A DNA stretch of 64,000 bases, taken from CAUUJV01 sp963545565. GTDB taxonomy: Bacteria; Actinomycetota; Actinomycetes; Actinomycetales; Bifidobacteriaceae. Of the stretch, positions 55,341 to 64,000 are shown in pieces (the first letter of the stretch is position 1; every line of letters begins with the position of its first letter). The DNA is taken from positions 62,001-126,000 of the forward strand of contig CAUUJV010000001.1 in the NCBI GenBank assembly GCA_963545565.1, read 5' to 3'. A program made the position numbers and the translations under genes. The notes under the pieces were generated by a model that made no database searches, was not told the origin of the DNA, and was given only the letters and a program-made list of their open reading frames with translations.

Positions 55341-56429
55341 ATGGCTCAGTCAAAAAAAGACAGTAGCACACAAAATGACCGTCGCAATGCAGCATTAGAA
55401 ACAGCTCTTGCTCAAGTTGAAAAAAACTTTGGTAAAGGCTCAGCGATGCGTTTGGGAGATAAACCTGTACAAAATGTAGAAGTTATTCCCACAGGTTCTC
55501 TTGCTCTTGATATGGCCCTTGGAATTGGAGGTTTGCCACGCGGTCGTATTGTTGAAATTTATGGCCCAGAGTCCTCTGGCAAAACAACTATTGCCTTGCA
55601 TGCGGTAGCGAACGCACAAAAAAATGGAGGCGTTGCAGCTTTTATTGATGCAGAGCATGCGCTTGATCCAGAATATGCTCGTAAGCTTGGAGTAGATACT
55701 GATTCTTTAATTGTTTCCCAGCCAGATAATGGTGAGCAGGCGCTCGAGATTGCAGATATGCTTATCCGTTCCGGTGCTCTTGACATTATTGTTATCGATT
55801 CTGTTGCTGCTTTAGTTCCTAAAGCTGAAATTGAAGGCGAAATGGGAGATAGTCACGTTGGTCTTCAAGCTCGTTTAATGAGTCAAGCTCTTCGTAAGAT
55901 GACCGGTGCCTTAGCTCAAGCAAATACTACTGCAATCTTTATCAATCAGCTGCGTGAGAAGATTGGCGTATTCTTCGGCAACCCTGAAACCACAACAGGT
56001 GGTAAAGCTTTGAAATTCTATGCTTCGGTACGTATGGATATTCGTCGTATTCAAACGTTGAAGAATGGCGACGAAGCTGTGGGTAATCGCACTCGCGTTA
56101 AAGTTGTTAAGAATAAGATGGCCCCACCCTTCAAGTCAGCTGAGTTTGACATCCTCTATGGTGAGGGTGTTTCTCGCGAAGGCTCTGTTATCGATATGGC
56201 ACTTCAAACGGGCACAATCAAGAAGTCTGGATCGTGGTTTACCTATGAGGGTGATCAGCTTGGTCAAGGTCGTGAAAAGGTTCGTCAATTCTTAAAGGAC
56301 AATCCAGCTCTGACCGATGAGATTGAGAATAAAGTCAAAGTAGAATATGGTTTAATTCCTGGAGATGAAGTGCAAGACGCTGCTACTGAAGCTCCGGTAG
56401 AATCTGAGCCTCCTGTAGCTGCTGAATGA
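55341..56429 (+). CDS. recA: recombinase RecA
   Basis: DNA strand-exchange protein and LexA co-protease. Walker [15 protein letters not shown], the DNA-binding loop region [25 protein letters not shown] and [22 protein letters not shown] are unmistakable; the C-terminus is acidic and Pro/Ala-rich. ATG 55341 follows AAGGAG; an upstream GTG/ATG-like start at 55266 is rejected. 362 residues. Under LexA control by its promoter. recX follows. Confidence 0.97.
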   Translation: MAQSKKDSSTQNDRRNAALETALAQVEKNFGKGSAMRLGDKPVQNVEVIPTGSLALDMALGIGGLPRGRIVEIYGPESSGKTTIALHAVANAQKNGGVAAFIDAEHALDPEYARKLGVDTDSLIVSQPDNGEQALEIADMLIRSGALDIIVIDSVAALVPKAEIEGEMGDSHVGLQARLMSQALRKMTGALAQANTTAIFINQLREKIGVFFGNPETTTGGKALKFYASVRMDIRRIQTLKNGDEAVGNRTRVKVVKNKMAPPFKSAEFDILYGEGVSREGSVIDMALQTGTIKKSGSWFTYEGDQLGQGREKVRQFLKDNPALTDEIENKVKVEYGLIPGDEVQDAATEAPVESEPPVAAE

Positions 56430-56452
56430 TTTAAGATTTCTGCAAAAATAGT

Positions 56453-56480
56453 GGAGTGTTCGACTGAAATCGAGCACTCC
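56453..56480 (+). terminator. recA-recX intercistronic hairpin
   Basis: GGAGTGTTCGA pairs with TCGAGCACTCC (one G-T pair) across a six-base loop. No T-tract; it may reduce readthrough into recX, as seen for recA-recX hairpins elsewhere. Confidence 0.5.
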
Positions 56481-56534
56481 TCGCAAGGTCATTTTCTCTT
56501 TAACTAATATTTCCCCTATGTTTATTCAGACTGC

Positions 56535-57137
56535 ATGAGAAAGCTTCCAATGATCTCTGCTGAAGAATTTATGACTCAGCATCCTGCTGCTAATTTGTCA
56601 TTCTCTCAACATAATGAAGCTGAGAGAGCGCACGATATAGCACGATATGAAGAACGCCCAGAAGAAGAAAATAAATGTCAAGAGGCTGCTTTGCGCTTAC
56701 TTGATGCCGCTTCACGTCCGTCTGGAGCGCTGCGAAAACGACTTCTTGATAAAGAATATGATGAAGACGTTGTTGATCGTGTAGTTAATCGACTTATTCA
56801 ACTCAACCTTATAGATGATGAATCATATGCCCGAAGTGCTGTGCGATATTGTATTTCTCGAGATATGGGGGAGATAGGGACACAGCGTGAACTTGAGCGA
56901 AAAGGTGTTGATAAACTCACTGCTGCTCAAGCAGTATCTGAAGCACATGATACTGGTGCTTTTGAAGAATCTGCTCGCAAAATGGCTCAAACTGTAGCAC
57001 AGCGTACTCGTGGATTAGATAGGCAGACAAAACTTCGTAGATTATGGGCAACAGGTAGTAGAAAAGGGCATAGTCCTGATCTCATTCGAGTAGCGGCAGA
57101 TGAATTATTTGTTGAAGAGAGTGAAAGCGCTGATTAA
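56535..57137 (+). CDS. recX: regulatory protein RecX
   Basis: Inhibitor/modulator of RecA filaments, 200 residues. The three-helix RecX repeats are seen: CQEAALRLLDAASRPSGALRKRLLDKEYDEDVVDRVVNRL, IDDESYARSAVRYCISR and the C-terminal KLRRLWATGSRKGHSPDLIRVA. The first 45 residues are an acidic extension. No good Shine-Dalgarno sequence before ATG 56535, so it may depend on coupling or start later. Confidence 0.88.
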   Translation: MRKLPMISAEEFMTQHPAANLSFSQHNEAERAHDIARYEERPEEENKCQEAALRLLDAASRPSGALRKRLLDKEYDEDVVDRVVNRLIQLNLIDDESYARSAVRYCISRDMGEIGTQRELERKGVDKLTAAQAVSEAHDTGAFEESARKMAQTVAQRTRGLDRQTKLRRLWATGSRKGHSPDLIRVAADELFVEESESAD

Positions 57138-57193
57138 GCTTATTCAGAAAAATACAGATTAAAGGTGCCAATAGGGAAGCCTATAGAGAATAT

Positions 57194-57550
57194 GGTGAGA
57201 TTTCTATACCCCGGGTTCTGTCGTTCATAATAAATAAGAACGGATGACCATCCATCTCGACTCAATGTTGCCATTAAGCTCTAGCAGCCTACCCGAAGGC
57301 ACGAGCGAGCAGCTCTTAACGCCTTCTGCTTGGCCTTGCTCCCGATGAGGCTTGCCATGCGATTTCTGTTACCAAAAATCCGGTGGTCTCTTGCACCGCC
57401 GTTTCACCCTTACTTAAAGCGTAAACTTTAAGCGGTCTATTCTCTGTTGCGCTATCTCTCAGGTCGCCCTGGGCGGACGTTATCCGCCATCGTGCTCTAT
57501 GGAGCCCGGAAGTTCCTCAGCTGTTGCCGCGGCCATCACGAAATCTCACC
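57194..57550 (-). ncRNA. rnpB: RNase P RNA, class A
   Basis: Catalytic RNA that matures tRNA 5' ends. On the minus strand the ends GGTGAGATTTC and GAAATCTCACC pair to close helix P1. Conserved elements are visible: GAGGAACTTCCGGGCTCC near the 5' side, GGGTGAAACGGCGG, and the 3' ACAGAACCCGG pairing segment. About 357 nucleotides. Lies convergent with recX and divergent from hpf. Confidence 0.92.
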
Positions 57551-57721
57551 AAAATACAACACTATCATTATTTGAGGCATCCCACACGCGAAGTCTCATG
57601 GAACGCCGAGCTTAATTTCATTTTTTTTTCAGTTAAAATCGGCTACAATAATTACATCGCTAGCGATGAGGCTAGCGTCTACATTCAGCGGTTCGCCGCT
57701 TCTCAACAAGGAGGTCTCCTC

Positions 57722-58375
57722 ATGGAAATTGTGGTCACTGGACGTCATACCCAGATCAAGCAAAGGTTCCGTGATGTTGTTGAAAGCAAAATGAATCGTG
57801 TGACGGCAATTGCGCCTGACACTGACCGTATTCAGATTGTGGTTTCCCATGAAGGTAACCCTCGTCAGGCAGATACTGCAAAGCGCGTAGAAATTACCGC
57901 AATTGCGGGTTCTACGGTTGTTCGTGCAGAGGCTTCGAGTAGTGAAGAATACAGTGCACTGGATATCGCTCTCGATAAGCTCACTCTCAGATTGCGTCGC
58001 ACACGTGATCGTCGTAAGGATCATCGTCGTGGGTATCAGTCAGTACAGCCTGTTGACATGGGAGCTGTTGAGATTCCAGAGGAGAAGCCAGAAGAAGAAG
58101 CAGTACCAGAGAATGCTGCAGATGCATTAGCGGCAGATCTTGGACCGGGTGAGTCAGTGGAGGTCCAGGTTGGCGATACGCCAATTATTATTCGCCGTAA
58201 GCTGCATGTTGCAGAGCCAATGAGTATTGATGATGCTTTGTACCAGATGGAACTGATTGGACATGATTTCTTCCTATTCGTCAATAAGGATACGAATCGC
58301 CCGTCCGTTGTGTATCGTCGCCACGGATGGAGCTACGGAGTTTTCGAAATCGATACTCCAGAAAATGTGCTGTAA
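57722..58375 (+). CDS. hpf: long-form ribosome hibernation promoting factor
   Basis: Dimerises 70S ribosomes into inactive 100S particles under stress. N-terminal S30AE domain (MEIVVTGRHTQIKQRFRDVVESKMNRV; VEITAIAGSTVVRAEASSSEEYSALDIALDKL) at residues 1-100, an acidic linker, then the C-terminal dimerisation domain (VAEPMSIDDALYQMELIGHDFFLFVNKDT). ATG 57722 follows a strong AAGGAGG; the longer frame upstream would run into rnpB. 217 residues. A candidate -10 TACAAT lies at 57644. Followed by a strong terminator. Confidence 0.94.
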   Translation: MEIVVTGRHTQIKQRFRDVVESKMNRVTAIAPDTDRIQIVVSHEGNPRQADTAKRVEITAIAGSTVVRAEASSSEEYSALDIALDKLTLRLRRTRDRRKDHRRGYQSVQPVDMGAVEIPEEKPEEEAVPENAADALAADLGPGESVEVQVGDTPIIIRRKLHVAEPMSIDDALYQMELIGHDFFLFVNKDTNRPSVVYRRHGWSYGVFEIDTPENVL

Positions 58376-58685
58376 GAACTAAATATAAGCCGCGAATAAT
58401 CTTAGAAAGGTTTTAGGAAAAATTTGGATAGAAAGCAGGCGCGGCGGATAGTACATATAGGATATAGGAGAATCTGAGGAATACTAAGAAATAATAAAGC
58501 GGAGGGCGCGAAGTAGACGCCCTCCGCTTTTAATGTCTAGCATAGAGCACATATAGAAATGCGCATCATAAATCGTGGCGGGGCTTATGAACATACCCAG
58601 ACAAAAATCAAAGGAACAGCGTACTATGAGAAAAGTTTGTGTCAACGCCGCTACACATCGCGGCATCGAAGCGTAGGAGTTTCAC
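58376..58685 (+). other. hpf-secA intergenic region
   Basis: About 310 bases with no supported gene. Contains the hpf terminator (58497-58531), a short GCCGC-N8-GCGGC hairpin at 58647-58664 in the likely secA leader, and TAGGAG before the secA GTG. No confident promoter was found. Confidence 0.5.
58497..58531 (+). terminator. strong intrinsic terminator after hpf
   Basis: AAGCGGAGGGCG and CGCCCTCCGCTT form a GC-rich 12-base stem with a loop of about ten bases, followed by TT. Confidence 0.8.
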
Positions 58686-61565
58686 GTGGGAGTACTAGAT
58701 AAAGCCTTACGTATGGGTGAAGGGCAGCAACTTCGCAAGCTCAAGCACGTGGCTGATGCAGTAAACAATCTTGAAGATGAGATTGCAAAGCTCACTGATG
58801 CAGAACTCAAAGGCCAAACCGCAAAGTTTAAAAAGCGTTTGGAGGATGGCGCGAAGCTTGATGACCTTATGCCAGAGGCATTTGCTACAGTGCGTGAGGC
58901 ATCTAAGCGAATCCTTGGTCAGCGTCACTTCGATGTTCAGCTTATGGGTGGTGCAGCACTTCATTGGGGCAATATTGCTGAAATGAAAACTGGTGAAGGT
59001 AAAACCCTCGTGGCGACACTTCCTAGCTACTTGAATGCATTAACTGGCAAAGGTGTTCATGTCGTTACGGTTAACGATTACTTGGCTAGTTACCAGTCTG
59101 AACTTATGGGACGTGTGTTCCGTGCTCTCGATATGACGGTTGGCTGTATCATTACCGATCAGCAGCCTGCAGAACGTCGCAAACAATATAATGCGGACAT
59201 CACCTACGGTACCAACAATGAGTTTGGCTTTGATTATTTGCGTGACAATATGGCTTGGCAAAAAAGTGATCTCGTCCAGCGCGGTCACAACTTTGCAATT
59301 GTTGATGAGGTTGATTCTATCCTTATTGATGAGGCTCGTACACCACTCATTATTTCCGGCCCAGCAGAAGGCGATGTAACTCGCTGGTATCGCCAGTTTG
59401 CGCGCCTTGTTCCAAAGCTCAACCGTGATGAAGATTACGAAGTTGACGAAAAGAAAAAGGTAGTGGGCATTCTCGATTCTGGTATTTCCAAAATTGAGGA
59501 TTATTTAGGCATTGATAATCTTTACGAGCCGAGCAATACTGCGCTTATTGGTTATTTGAATAATGCAATCAAGGCCAAGGAACTCTTCCTTCGTGATAAG
59601 GATTACGTCGTTCAGGGCGGTGAAGTCCTCATCGTTGATGAGCACACTGGTCGTATGCTGCATGGTCGTCGATATAACGAGGGTCTGCATCAGGCAATCG
59701 AAGCAAAAGAAAACGTTGAAGTTCAAGCAGAAAATCAGACTTTTGCAACCATTACTTTGCAGAATTACTTCCGTATGTATGACAAGCTTTCCGGCATGAC
59801 AGGTACTGCAGAAACTGAAGCTGCAGAGTTTATGAATACCTATAAGCTTGGTGTTATTCCTATTCCTACAAATCGTGACATGATTCGTAAAGATCAAGAC
59901 GATTTAATTTTCCGCACTCGCAAAGAGAAGCTTGTCGCAATCGTTAAGGATGTTGCAGACCGCCATGCTAAAGGACAGCCTGTTCTTCTCGGTACAGCTT
60001 CTGTTGAGTCTTCTGAGGTTGTTTCTTCTTTGTTGGATGTTGCAAAGATTCCTCATAAGGTACTCAATGCTAAGCATCACGATGCTGAAGCTGCAGTTGT
60101 TGCAGTGGCGGGTCGCAAAGGTGCTGTGACTGTGGCTACCAATATGGCAGGCCGTGGTACGGATATTATGCTTGGCGGAAATGTTGAGTTCTTGGCAGAC
60201 CAGAAGCTGAAAGCTGAGGGGTACTCAGCTGAGGATACTCCAGAAGAGTATGAGCGTCTATGGCCTGAAGCTTTGGAAGAAATTAAAGAGCAGGTTAAGG
60301 ATGAGCACGAAGAAGTGAAGGAACTTGGTGGCCTGTACGTTATCGGTACAGAGCGTCATGAGTCACGCCGAATCGATAATCAGCTACGCGGTCGTTCTGG
60401 ACGCCAGGGGGATCCTGGTGAATCCCGCTTCTATTTGTCACTTGAAGATAATTTGATGCGCTTGTTCAATACTCAGCTTGTTGCACGTGTTATGGCACAA
60501 GGCCTCCCTGAAGGTGAGCCAATTGAGGCAAGATCCGTTTCTAAGGGTGTGCGCAACGCTCAGAAGGCTGTAGAATCTCGAAACTATGAGATTCGTAAAG
60601 ACGTTTTGAAATATGACGATGTGATGAATAAACAGCGCACTGTTGTGTATCGCGAACGCCAGGCAGTGCTCAAGGGTGCAGATATTTCCGACGACATTCG
60701 TAAATTTATTCATAATGTTGTGAAGTCTTACGTCCATGAGGTAACTCGTTCTCAAGATAAGCCATCAAAATGGAATCTTGAAGGGCTTTGGAAGGCATTC
60801 GACGCAATCGTTCCTTTGACAATCGATCACGAAGATGTCGAGGGTGAGGTTAAGAAACTCAACGTTGAAAAAGCGCAGATTCTTGCCACTAAGCGTATTG
60901 AAGATGACATTTTTGAGTCTTATGCAGCACGCGAAGAACTAATTGGTGAAAAAGCAATGCGCAACATCGAATGCCGCGTTGTTTTGGCCACACTCGATCG
61001 CAAGTGGCGTGAGCACCTCTACGAGATGGATTATCTTAAGGACGGCATTGGCTTGCGCGGTATGGGTCAGCGCGATCCTCTCGTTGAATATCAGCGTGAG
61101 GGTTATCAGATGTACAACTCCATGATGGATTCTATCGAAGAGGAAACTATTCAGCTTCTGTTCAACCTCGATTTGCAGGCTGTTGCTCGTGAAGAGGAAG
61201 AAGAGATGCAAGATGAAGATGACTTTGAAGCAGATCAGCCTAGTGCATTGAGCTATTCAGCTCCTTCTGACCCAGATACCGTTGATACTGATGGCACTGA
61301 CGAAGATGGCATAGCTGATGACGATGATGAATCAGAGTCTGCTAGTAATGAAAAAGCCAGCCACACATATGAGGGACATGTAACTGGCGCTGCACCTATC
61401 TCGCATGATGACGGTAAAGTTCCGACTTCGAAGCGTCCAAAGAGTGAAGAGCTTCACACTCCATGGTCTGATGGCCGCACATTCCCCGGCACAGGCAAGA
61501 ATGCTCCTTGCCCTTGCGGCTCAGGGCGTAAGTACAAGATGTGTCATGGTCAGAATGAGAAGTAG
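58686..61565 (+). CDS. secA: preprotein translocase ATPase SecA
   Basis: Motor driving proteins through SecYEG. Walker [13 protein letters not shown], the [19 protein letters not shown] motif, [27 protein letters not shown] and the helical scaffold domain are clear. The acidic linker ([19 protein letters not shown]) leads to a zinc-binding SEC-C tail, [19 protein letters not shown] start with TAGGAG upstream. 959 residues. Only this secA copy is in the window; actinobacteria often have a second, specialised one. Confidence 0.96.
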   Translation: MGVLDKALRMGEGQQLRKLKHVADAVNNLEDEIAKLTDAELKGQTAKFKKRLEDGAKLDDLMPEAFATVREASKRILGQRHFDVQLMGGAALHWGNIAEMKTGEGKTLVATLPSYLNALTGKGVHVVTVNDYLASYQSELMGRVFRALDMTVGCIITDQQPAERRKQYNADITYGTNNEFGFDYLRDNMAWQKSDLVQRGHNFAIVDEVDSILIDEARTPLIISGPAEGDVTRWYRQFARLVPKLNRDEDYEVDEKKKVVGILDSGISKIEDYLGIDNLYEPSNTALIGYLNNAIKAKELFLRDKDYVVQGGEVLIVDEHTGRMLHGRRYNEGLHQAIEAKENVEVQAENQTFATITLQNYFRMYDKLSGMTGTAETEAAEFMNTYKLGVIPIPTNRDMIRKDQDDLIFRTRKEKLVAIVKDVADRHAKGQPVLLGTASVESSEVVSSLLDVAKIPHKVLNAKHHDAEAAVVAVAGRKGAVTVATNMAGRGTDIMLGGNVEFLADQKLKAEGYSAEDTPEEYERLWPEALEEIKEQVKDEHEEVKELGGLYVIGTERHESRRIDNQLRGRSGRQGDPGESRFYLSLEDNLMRLFNTQLVARVMAQGLPEGEPIEARSVSKGVRNAQKAVESRNYEIRKDVLKYDDVMNKQRTVVYRERQAVLKGADISDDIRKFIHNVVKSYVHEVTRSQDKPSKWNLEGLWKAFDAIVPLTIDHEDVEGEVKKLNVEKAQILATKRIEDDIFESYAAREELIGEKAMRNIECRVVLATLDRKWREHLYEMDYLKDGIGLRGMGQRDPLVEYQREGYQMYNSMMDSIEEETIQLLFNLDLQAVAREEEEEMQDEDDFEADQPSALSYSAPSDPDTVDTDGTDEDGIADDDDESESASNEKASHTYEGHVTGAAPISHDDGKVPTSKRPKSEELHTPWSDGRTFPGTGKNAPCPCGSGRKYKMCHGQNEK

Positions 61566-61616
61566 ACTCTTCCCAAGTCCAGAGTCACGCCATAGTAGCG
61601 TTATGTAGATTAAACG

Positions 61617-61645
61617 TGGTCAGTATCGGCTCGATATTGGCCACA
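61617..61645 (+). terminator. hairpin after secA
   Basis: GTGGTCAGTATCG pairs with CGATATTGGCCAC (two G-T pairs) around GCT and is followed by ATTTTCG. Probable terminator. Confidence 0.6.
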
Positions 61646-61664
61646 TTTTCGTGTGCTCTATGAT

Positions 61665-61691
61665 AGAATTTCGTAGCTATTGAACGTTCAA
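61665..61691 (+). promoter_or_regulatory. glucokinase promoter -10 and LacI-type operator
   Basis: TAGAAT (61665-61670) is a likely -10 box. Ten bases later lies the perfect palindrome TTGAACGTTCAA (61680-61691) with the central CG typical of LacI-family operators; it would cover the transcription start. A -35 box at normal spacing is not obvious. Confidence 0.5.
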
Positions 61692-61731
61692 AAGCACAAT
61701 TTGATGAGAGATTCAATAAACAGGAGGAAGT

Positions 61732-62682
61732 ATGCATTCGCTAGCAGTAGACATTGGCGGAACTAAGATCGCCGTTGGAGTGTGCGATGAGAATGATGAA
61801 ATTCAGCGCCAATGGACTGTCCCAACTCCTGTAGAAGCAGACTTAATTAACGAGCATATTGCAAACTTGTATAAGGAAGCAAGCAAGACTTACCTAGATA
61901 TTGCTGCAATCGGTATTTCGGCAGCTGGAAATGTAAAAGAAGATCGCCGCACAGTGTCGTTCTCCGCAAATATTCCAGCATGGATTAACTACCCATTGTC
62001 AGACAAGATTGAGGAGCTCATTAACCATGAGGTTCCAGTTATCGTAGAAAACGATGCGAACTGCGCTGGCTGGGGTGAATACGTGCATGGTGCAGGAACA
62101 AACTCAACGAATATGGTTGCTTTAACTGTAGGAACTGGTCTTGGTGGAGCGATTATCATCAACGGACAGCTTTTCCGCGGCTCCTACGGTATGGCTGCTG
62201 AACTTGGACACATGCCAATGGTTCCAGATGGGGATACTTGCGGCTGTGGTTTGCGTGGCTGTGCAGAACGTTACGCTTCTGGAAATGCGCTTGAGCGTTT
62301 TGCTCGTTCTGCAATTCGTCGCCGTCCTCAAGATGCCGGTCGTTTGCTTGAACTCTGTGGTAGGGATATCGATGAGCTTAAGGGCAAGATGGTTTCCATT
62401 GCCGCGCAGGAAGGCGACGTGCTTGGTCTCTATGCGTTTAACAAGATTGGTGAATGGCTAGGCCGTACTATGGCTGGTATCTCTTCTGTGCTTGATCCTG
62501 ATCTTTTCGTTATCGGTGGCGGAGTAGTTGCCGTAGGCGATATTTTGCTCGATTCTGCTCGTGCTGCATATAGCCGTTTCCTTGAGGCGAGTGTATATCG
62601 TCCTCATGCGGAAATCGTTGCAGCATCCGCCGGACAAGATGCTGGTTTGATTGGTGTAGCAAACTTGGCTCTTTTGAAGTAG
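61732..62682 (+). CDS. glk: ROK-family glucokinase
   Basis: Phosphorylates glucose, a likely entry step for the fructose 6-phosphate shunt of this family. N-terminal ATP motif LAVDIGGTKIAVGVCDEND, the catalytic Asp in VIVENDANCAGWGE, and the ROK zinc motif with Cys residues CGCGLRGCAERYASG preceded by ELGHMPM. There is no helix-turn-helix domain, so it is a kinase and not a ROK repressor. AGGAGGAAG precedes the ATG. 316 residues. Confidence 0.92.
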   Translation: MHSLAVDIGGTKIAVGVCDENDEIQRQWTVPTPVEADLINEHIANLYKEASKTYLDIAAIGISAAGNVKEDRRTVSFSANIPAWINYPLSDKIEELINHEVPVIVENDANCAGWGEYVHGAGTNSTNMVALTVGTGLGGAIIINGQLFRGSYGMAAELGHMPMVPDGDTCGCGLRGCAERYASGNALERFARSAIRRRPQDAGRLLELCGRDIDELKGKMVSIAAQEGDVLGLYAFNKIGEWLGRTMAGISSVLDPDLFVIGGGVVAVGDILLDSARAAYSRFLEASVYRPHAEIVAASAGQDAGLIGVANLALLK

Positions 62683-62699
62683 CTGAAACGATACTCATG

Positions 62700-62736
62700 T
62701 GGTGGAGGTTCACTTTGAACTCCACCACTTTTTATT
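62700..62736 (+). terminator. intrinsic terminator after glucokinase gene
   Basis: GTGGTGGAGGTTCA pairs with TGAACTCCACCAC (one bulged G) with a tight loop, followed by TTTTTATTTTT. Strong. Confidence 0.85.
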
Positions 62737-62763
62737 TTTACTCATCGCTTTGGTTAAACTGGA

Positions 62764-63408
62764 TTAGACTTGAGCTCCGTCATTATGCTGGTTAAAAGTT
62801 GAATTACTTCGGTTTTTATGAGTTACAAATAAAGATCCGAATCCAAGAATTAAGAAAATAAAGCATAAAAACCCTGCAAATGAACGAGCAACTGGGATAA
62901 AAATCGCGCACGCGAAAAGCACAAAGCCAATCAATATAAGTATGCCACTTGACGCAAGCAATTTAGAGTGAGAGCTCCATCCAGGGTCGCCGGGAGTAAA
63001 GTGATTATCTGCTTCATCAGCGTCTAACCATGAAACACGGTAATCATGCGGACCGGCTTGAAAATTATTGAAATTATTGAAACTATTAGATTTATTAGAA
63101 TCGTTGGATTTGTTGACAAAAACGTTATCTTTGAAATCTGAAATGTTCAAGCGAGCTTTCCGAACCGCTTCATGAGCTTCCTTCTCAGCATTACGCATGT
63201 TTTTGCGGTCTATCTTCTCTGCTTTACGCTTGAAACGCTTAGCGCTCAGTGATGAATCAACGTCGTGTAAATCACTTTCGTGCTCAGAAATAAACTGCTC
63301 CCAACTATCTGTATTACTTGAATTATGCGATGGGTCGCTTGTGGAATCCTGAGGGTCGCTATGTGAGTTGCTCTGTGCATCAAAGTTGGTATTCTTGTTC
63401 TCGGTCAT
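62764..63408 (-). CDS. hypothetical membrane protein with hydrophilic N-terminus
   Basis: 214 residues. The first 60 are Ser/Asn/Asp-rich; a Lys/Arg-rich helical segment (AKRFKRKAEKIDRKNMRNAEKEA) follows, then an Asn/Ser/Phe repeat (NKSNDSNKSNSFNNFNNF) encoded by nine-base AT-rich units. Two adjacent helices (LLASSGILILIGFVLFACAIF and FAGFLCFIFLILGFGSLFV) end the protein. No family recognised. It faces away from the acyltransferase gene and converges on the glucokinase. Confidence 0.7.
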   Translation of the reverse strand: MTENKNTNFDAQSNSHSDPQDSTSDPSHNSSNTDSWEQFISEHESDLHDVDSSLSAKRFKRKAEKIDRKNMRNAEKEAHEAVRKARLNISDFKDNVFVNKSNDSNKSNSFNNFNNFQAGPHDYRVSWLDADEADNHFTPGDPGWSSHSKLLASSGILILIGFVLFACAIFIPVARSFAGFLCFIFLILGFGSLFVTHKNRSNSTFNQHNDGAQV

Positions 63409-63471
63409 ATCAGTAACTTTACTGGTTATATGATGGAGTCTGAAACGTAATTTTGCGCTAAGGAGGAAACC

Positions 63472-64000
63472 GTGCTGTATTGGTTTTTCGTGAAGCTACT
63501 TGGACCTCTTGCGCGGAGCCGTTTTACTCCTACGGCGACTGGCACTGAAAATGTTCCGGCAGAAGGCGGTGCGATTATAGCGGCTAATCATCTTTCTGTA
63601 ATTGATGATGGCATTATTCCTATTACCTGTCCTCGCATGGTACATTTTATGGGCAAAAGTGAGTATTTCACTGGTAAAGGAATTAAAGGCGCATTTAAGA
63701 AGTGGTGGTTTACTTCTGTGGGCGTTTTCCCAGTGGATCGTTCTGGTGGCGGAAAGGCCGCAAGCGCAATGGCTACAGCCCGAAAAGTCATTGAGGATGG
63801 GCATCTGTTTGGAATTCATCCTGAAGGTACTCGCAGCCCAGATGGACGTCTTTATAAGGGGCGCACAGGTGCTGCCCGTCTTGCTTTGGAAACTGGCTGC
63901 CCAATTATTCCTGTGGGACTCATCGGAACTGATAAGGTGCAGAAACAGGGGCAGGTTATTCCTGATAAGGGTCATGTGGAAGCGAACTATGGCAAGCCAA
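63472..64000 (+). CDS. plsC: 1-acyl-sn-glycerol-3-phosphate acyltransferase (partial, C-terminus outside window)
   Basis: Membrane-associated enzyme making phosphatidic acid. The acyltransferase motif I NHLSVID (His-x4-Asp), the GVFPVDRSGG block and motif III HPEGTRSPDGRLYKGRTG are present; substrate-pocket segment CPIIPVGLIGTD follows. GTG 63472 with AGGAGG five bases upstream. The frame is open to the window end at about 176 codons. Paralogues of this family are common in actinobacteria, so the symbol is tentative. Confidence 0.85.
   Translation, partial: MLYWFFVKLLGPLARSRFTPTATGTENVPAEGGAIIAANHLSVIDDGIIPITCPRMVHFMGKSEYFTGKGIKGAFKKWWFTSVGVFPVDRSGGGKAASAMATARKVIEDGHLFGIHPEGTRSPDGRLYKGRTGAARLALETGCPIIPVGLIGTDKVQKQGQVIPDKGHVEANYGKP

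Noticed and set aside
57524..57721. 66-residue N-terminal extension of the HPF protein
   Set aside because: It would overlap the 5' end of rnpB, and a strong AAGGAGG directly precedes ATG 57722 where the S30AE domain begins.
61732..62682. ROK protein as a transcriptional repressor
   Set aside because: There is no N-terminal helix-turn-helix; the ATP-binding and zinc motifs fit a kinase.

Overview
The window reads as chromosomal DNA of a low-GC member of the Bifidobacteriaceae (Gardnerella/Alloscardovia-like; the genus is my inference). Supporting signs are the actinobacterial-type infC-rpmI-rplT operon with a long IF3 tail, the xerD-parA-scpA-scpB cluster, the DUF3710-DUF3159 pair, a ClgR-like regulator followed by DUF3046, recA-recX beside a class A RNase P RNA, long-form HPF, and SecA with a C-terminal zinc motif. 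Composition looks like the mid-40s % GC by eye. No tRNA, rRNA, CRISPR array, prophage or complete insertion sequence was seen.

Layout. 1-4.2 kb (minus): a MacAB/YknXYZ-like export operon (adaptor, ATPase, partial permease) and an SGNH hydrolase. 4.4-7.9 kb: a four-gene GluABCD-type amino acid importer whose last permease carries a histidine-rich tail. 8.1-9.5 kb: infC-rpmI-rplT behind a structured leader. 9.8-12.2 kb: fructokinase and an MFS sugar transporter. 12.2-17.5 kb: xerD, parA, scpA, scpB and typA (chromosome segregation, condensin, stress GTPase). 17.9-23.5 kb: DEAD-box helicase, small membrane protein, pheA, tyrA, an antisense SH3-like gene and xerC. 23.9-29.7 kb: an oligopeptide importer (oppA, oppB, oppC, fused oppDF). 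29.7-33.6 kb: exonuclease III, DUF3710, DUF3159 and an RNA methyltransferase.

33.6-43.1 kb looks accessory. It holds gene debris, an MFS gene with an in-frame amber codon divergent from a beta-helix glycosidase resembling GH120 beta-xylosidases, a monooxygenase-fold protein, a GT4 glycosyltransferase, a lipoprotein resembling part of a periplasmic sugar-binding protein, and a P-type ATPase. 43.1-57.1 kb returns to core genes: aconitase, a Bax-inhibitor-1 protein, a frameshifted small alarmone synthetase, miaA, ftsK, pgsA, cinA-type amidase, the ClgR-like regulator, DUF3046, a frameshifted SDR gene, recA and recX. 57.2-64 kb: RNase P RNA (minus), hpf, secA, a ROK glucokinase, a membrane protein and a partial acyltransferase.

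The best regulatory reads are a LexA box between the -35 and -10 of the recA promoter, a perfect TGTGA-N6-TCACA site next to a promoter before the ClgR-like gene, and a CG-centred palindrome just downstream of a -10 box before the glucokinase. Three genes are broken by very small lesions (an amber codon; 1-2 base changes, two of them in T-runs), which could be real decay, phase variation or sequencing error. I did not find a clearly new multi-gene system; the GH120-like locus, the His-rich permease tail and the regulatory palindromes deserve the closest look.
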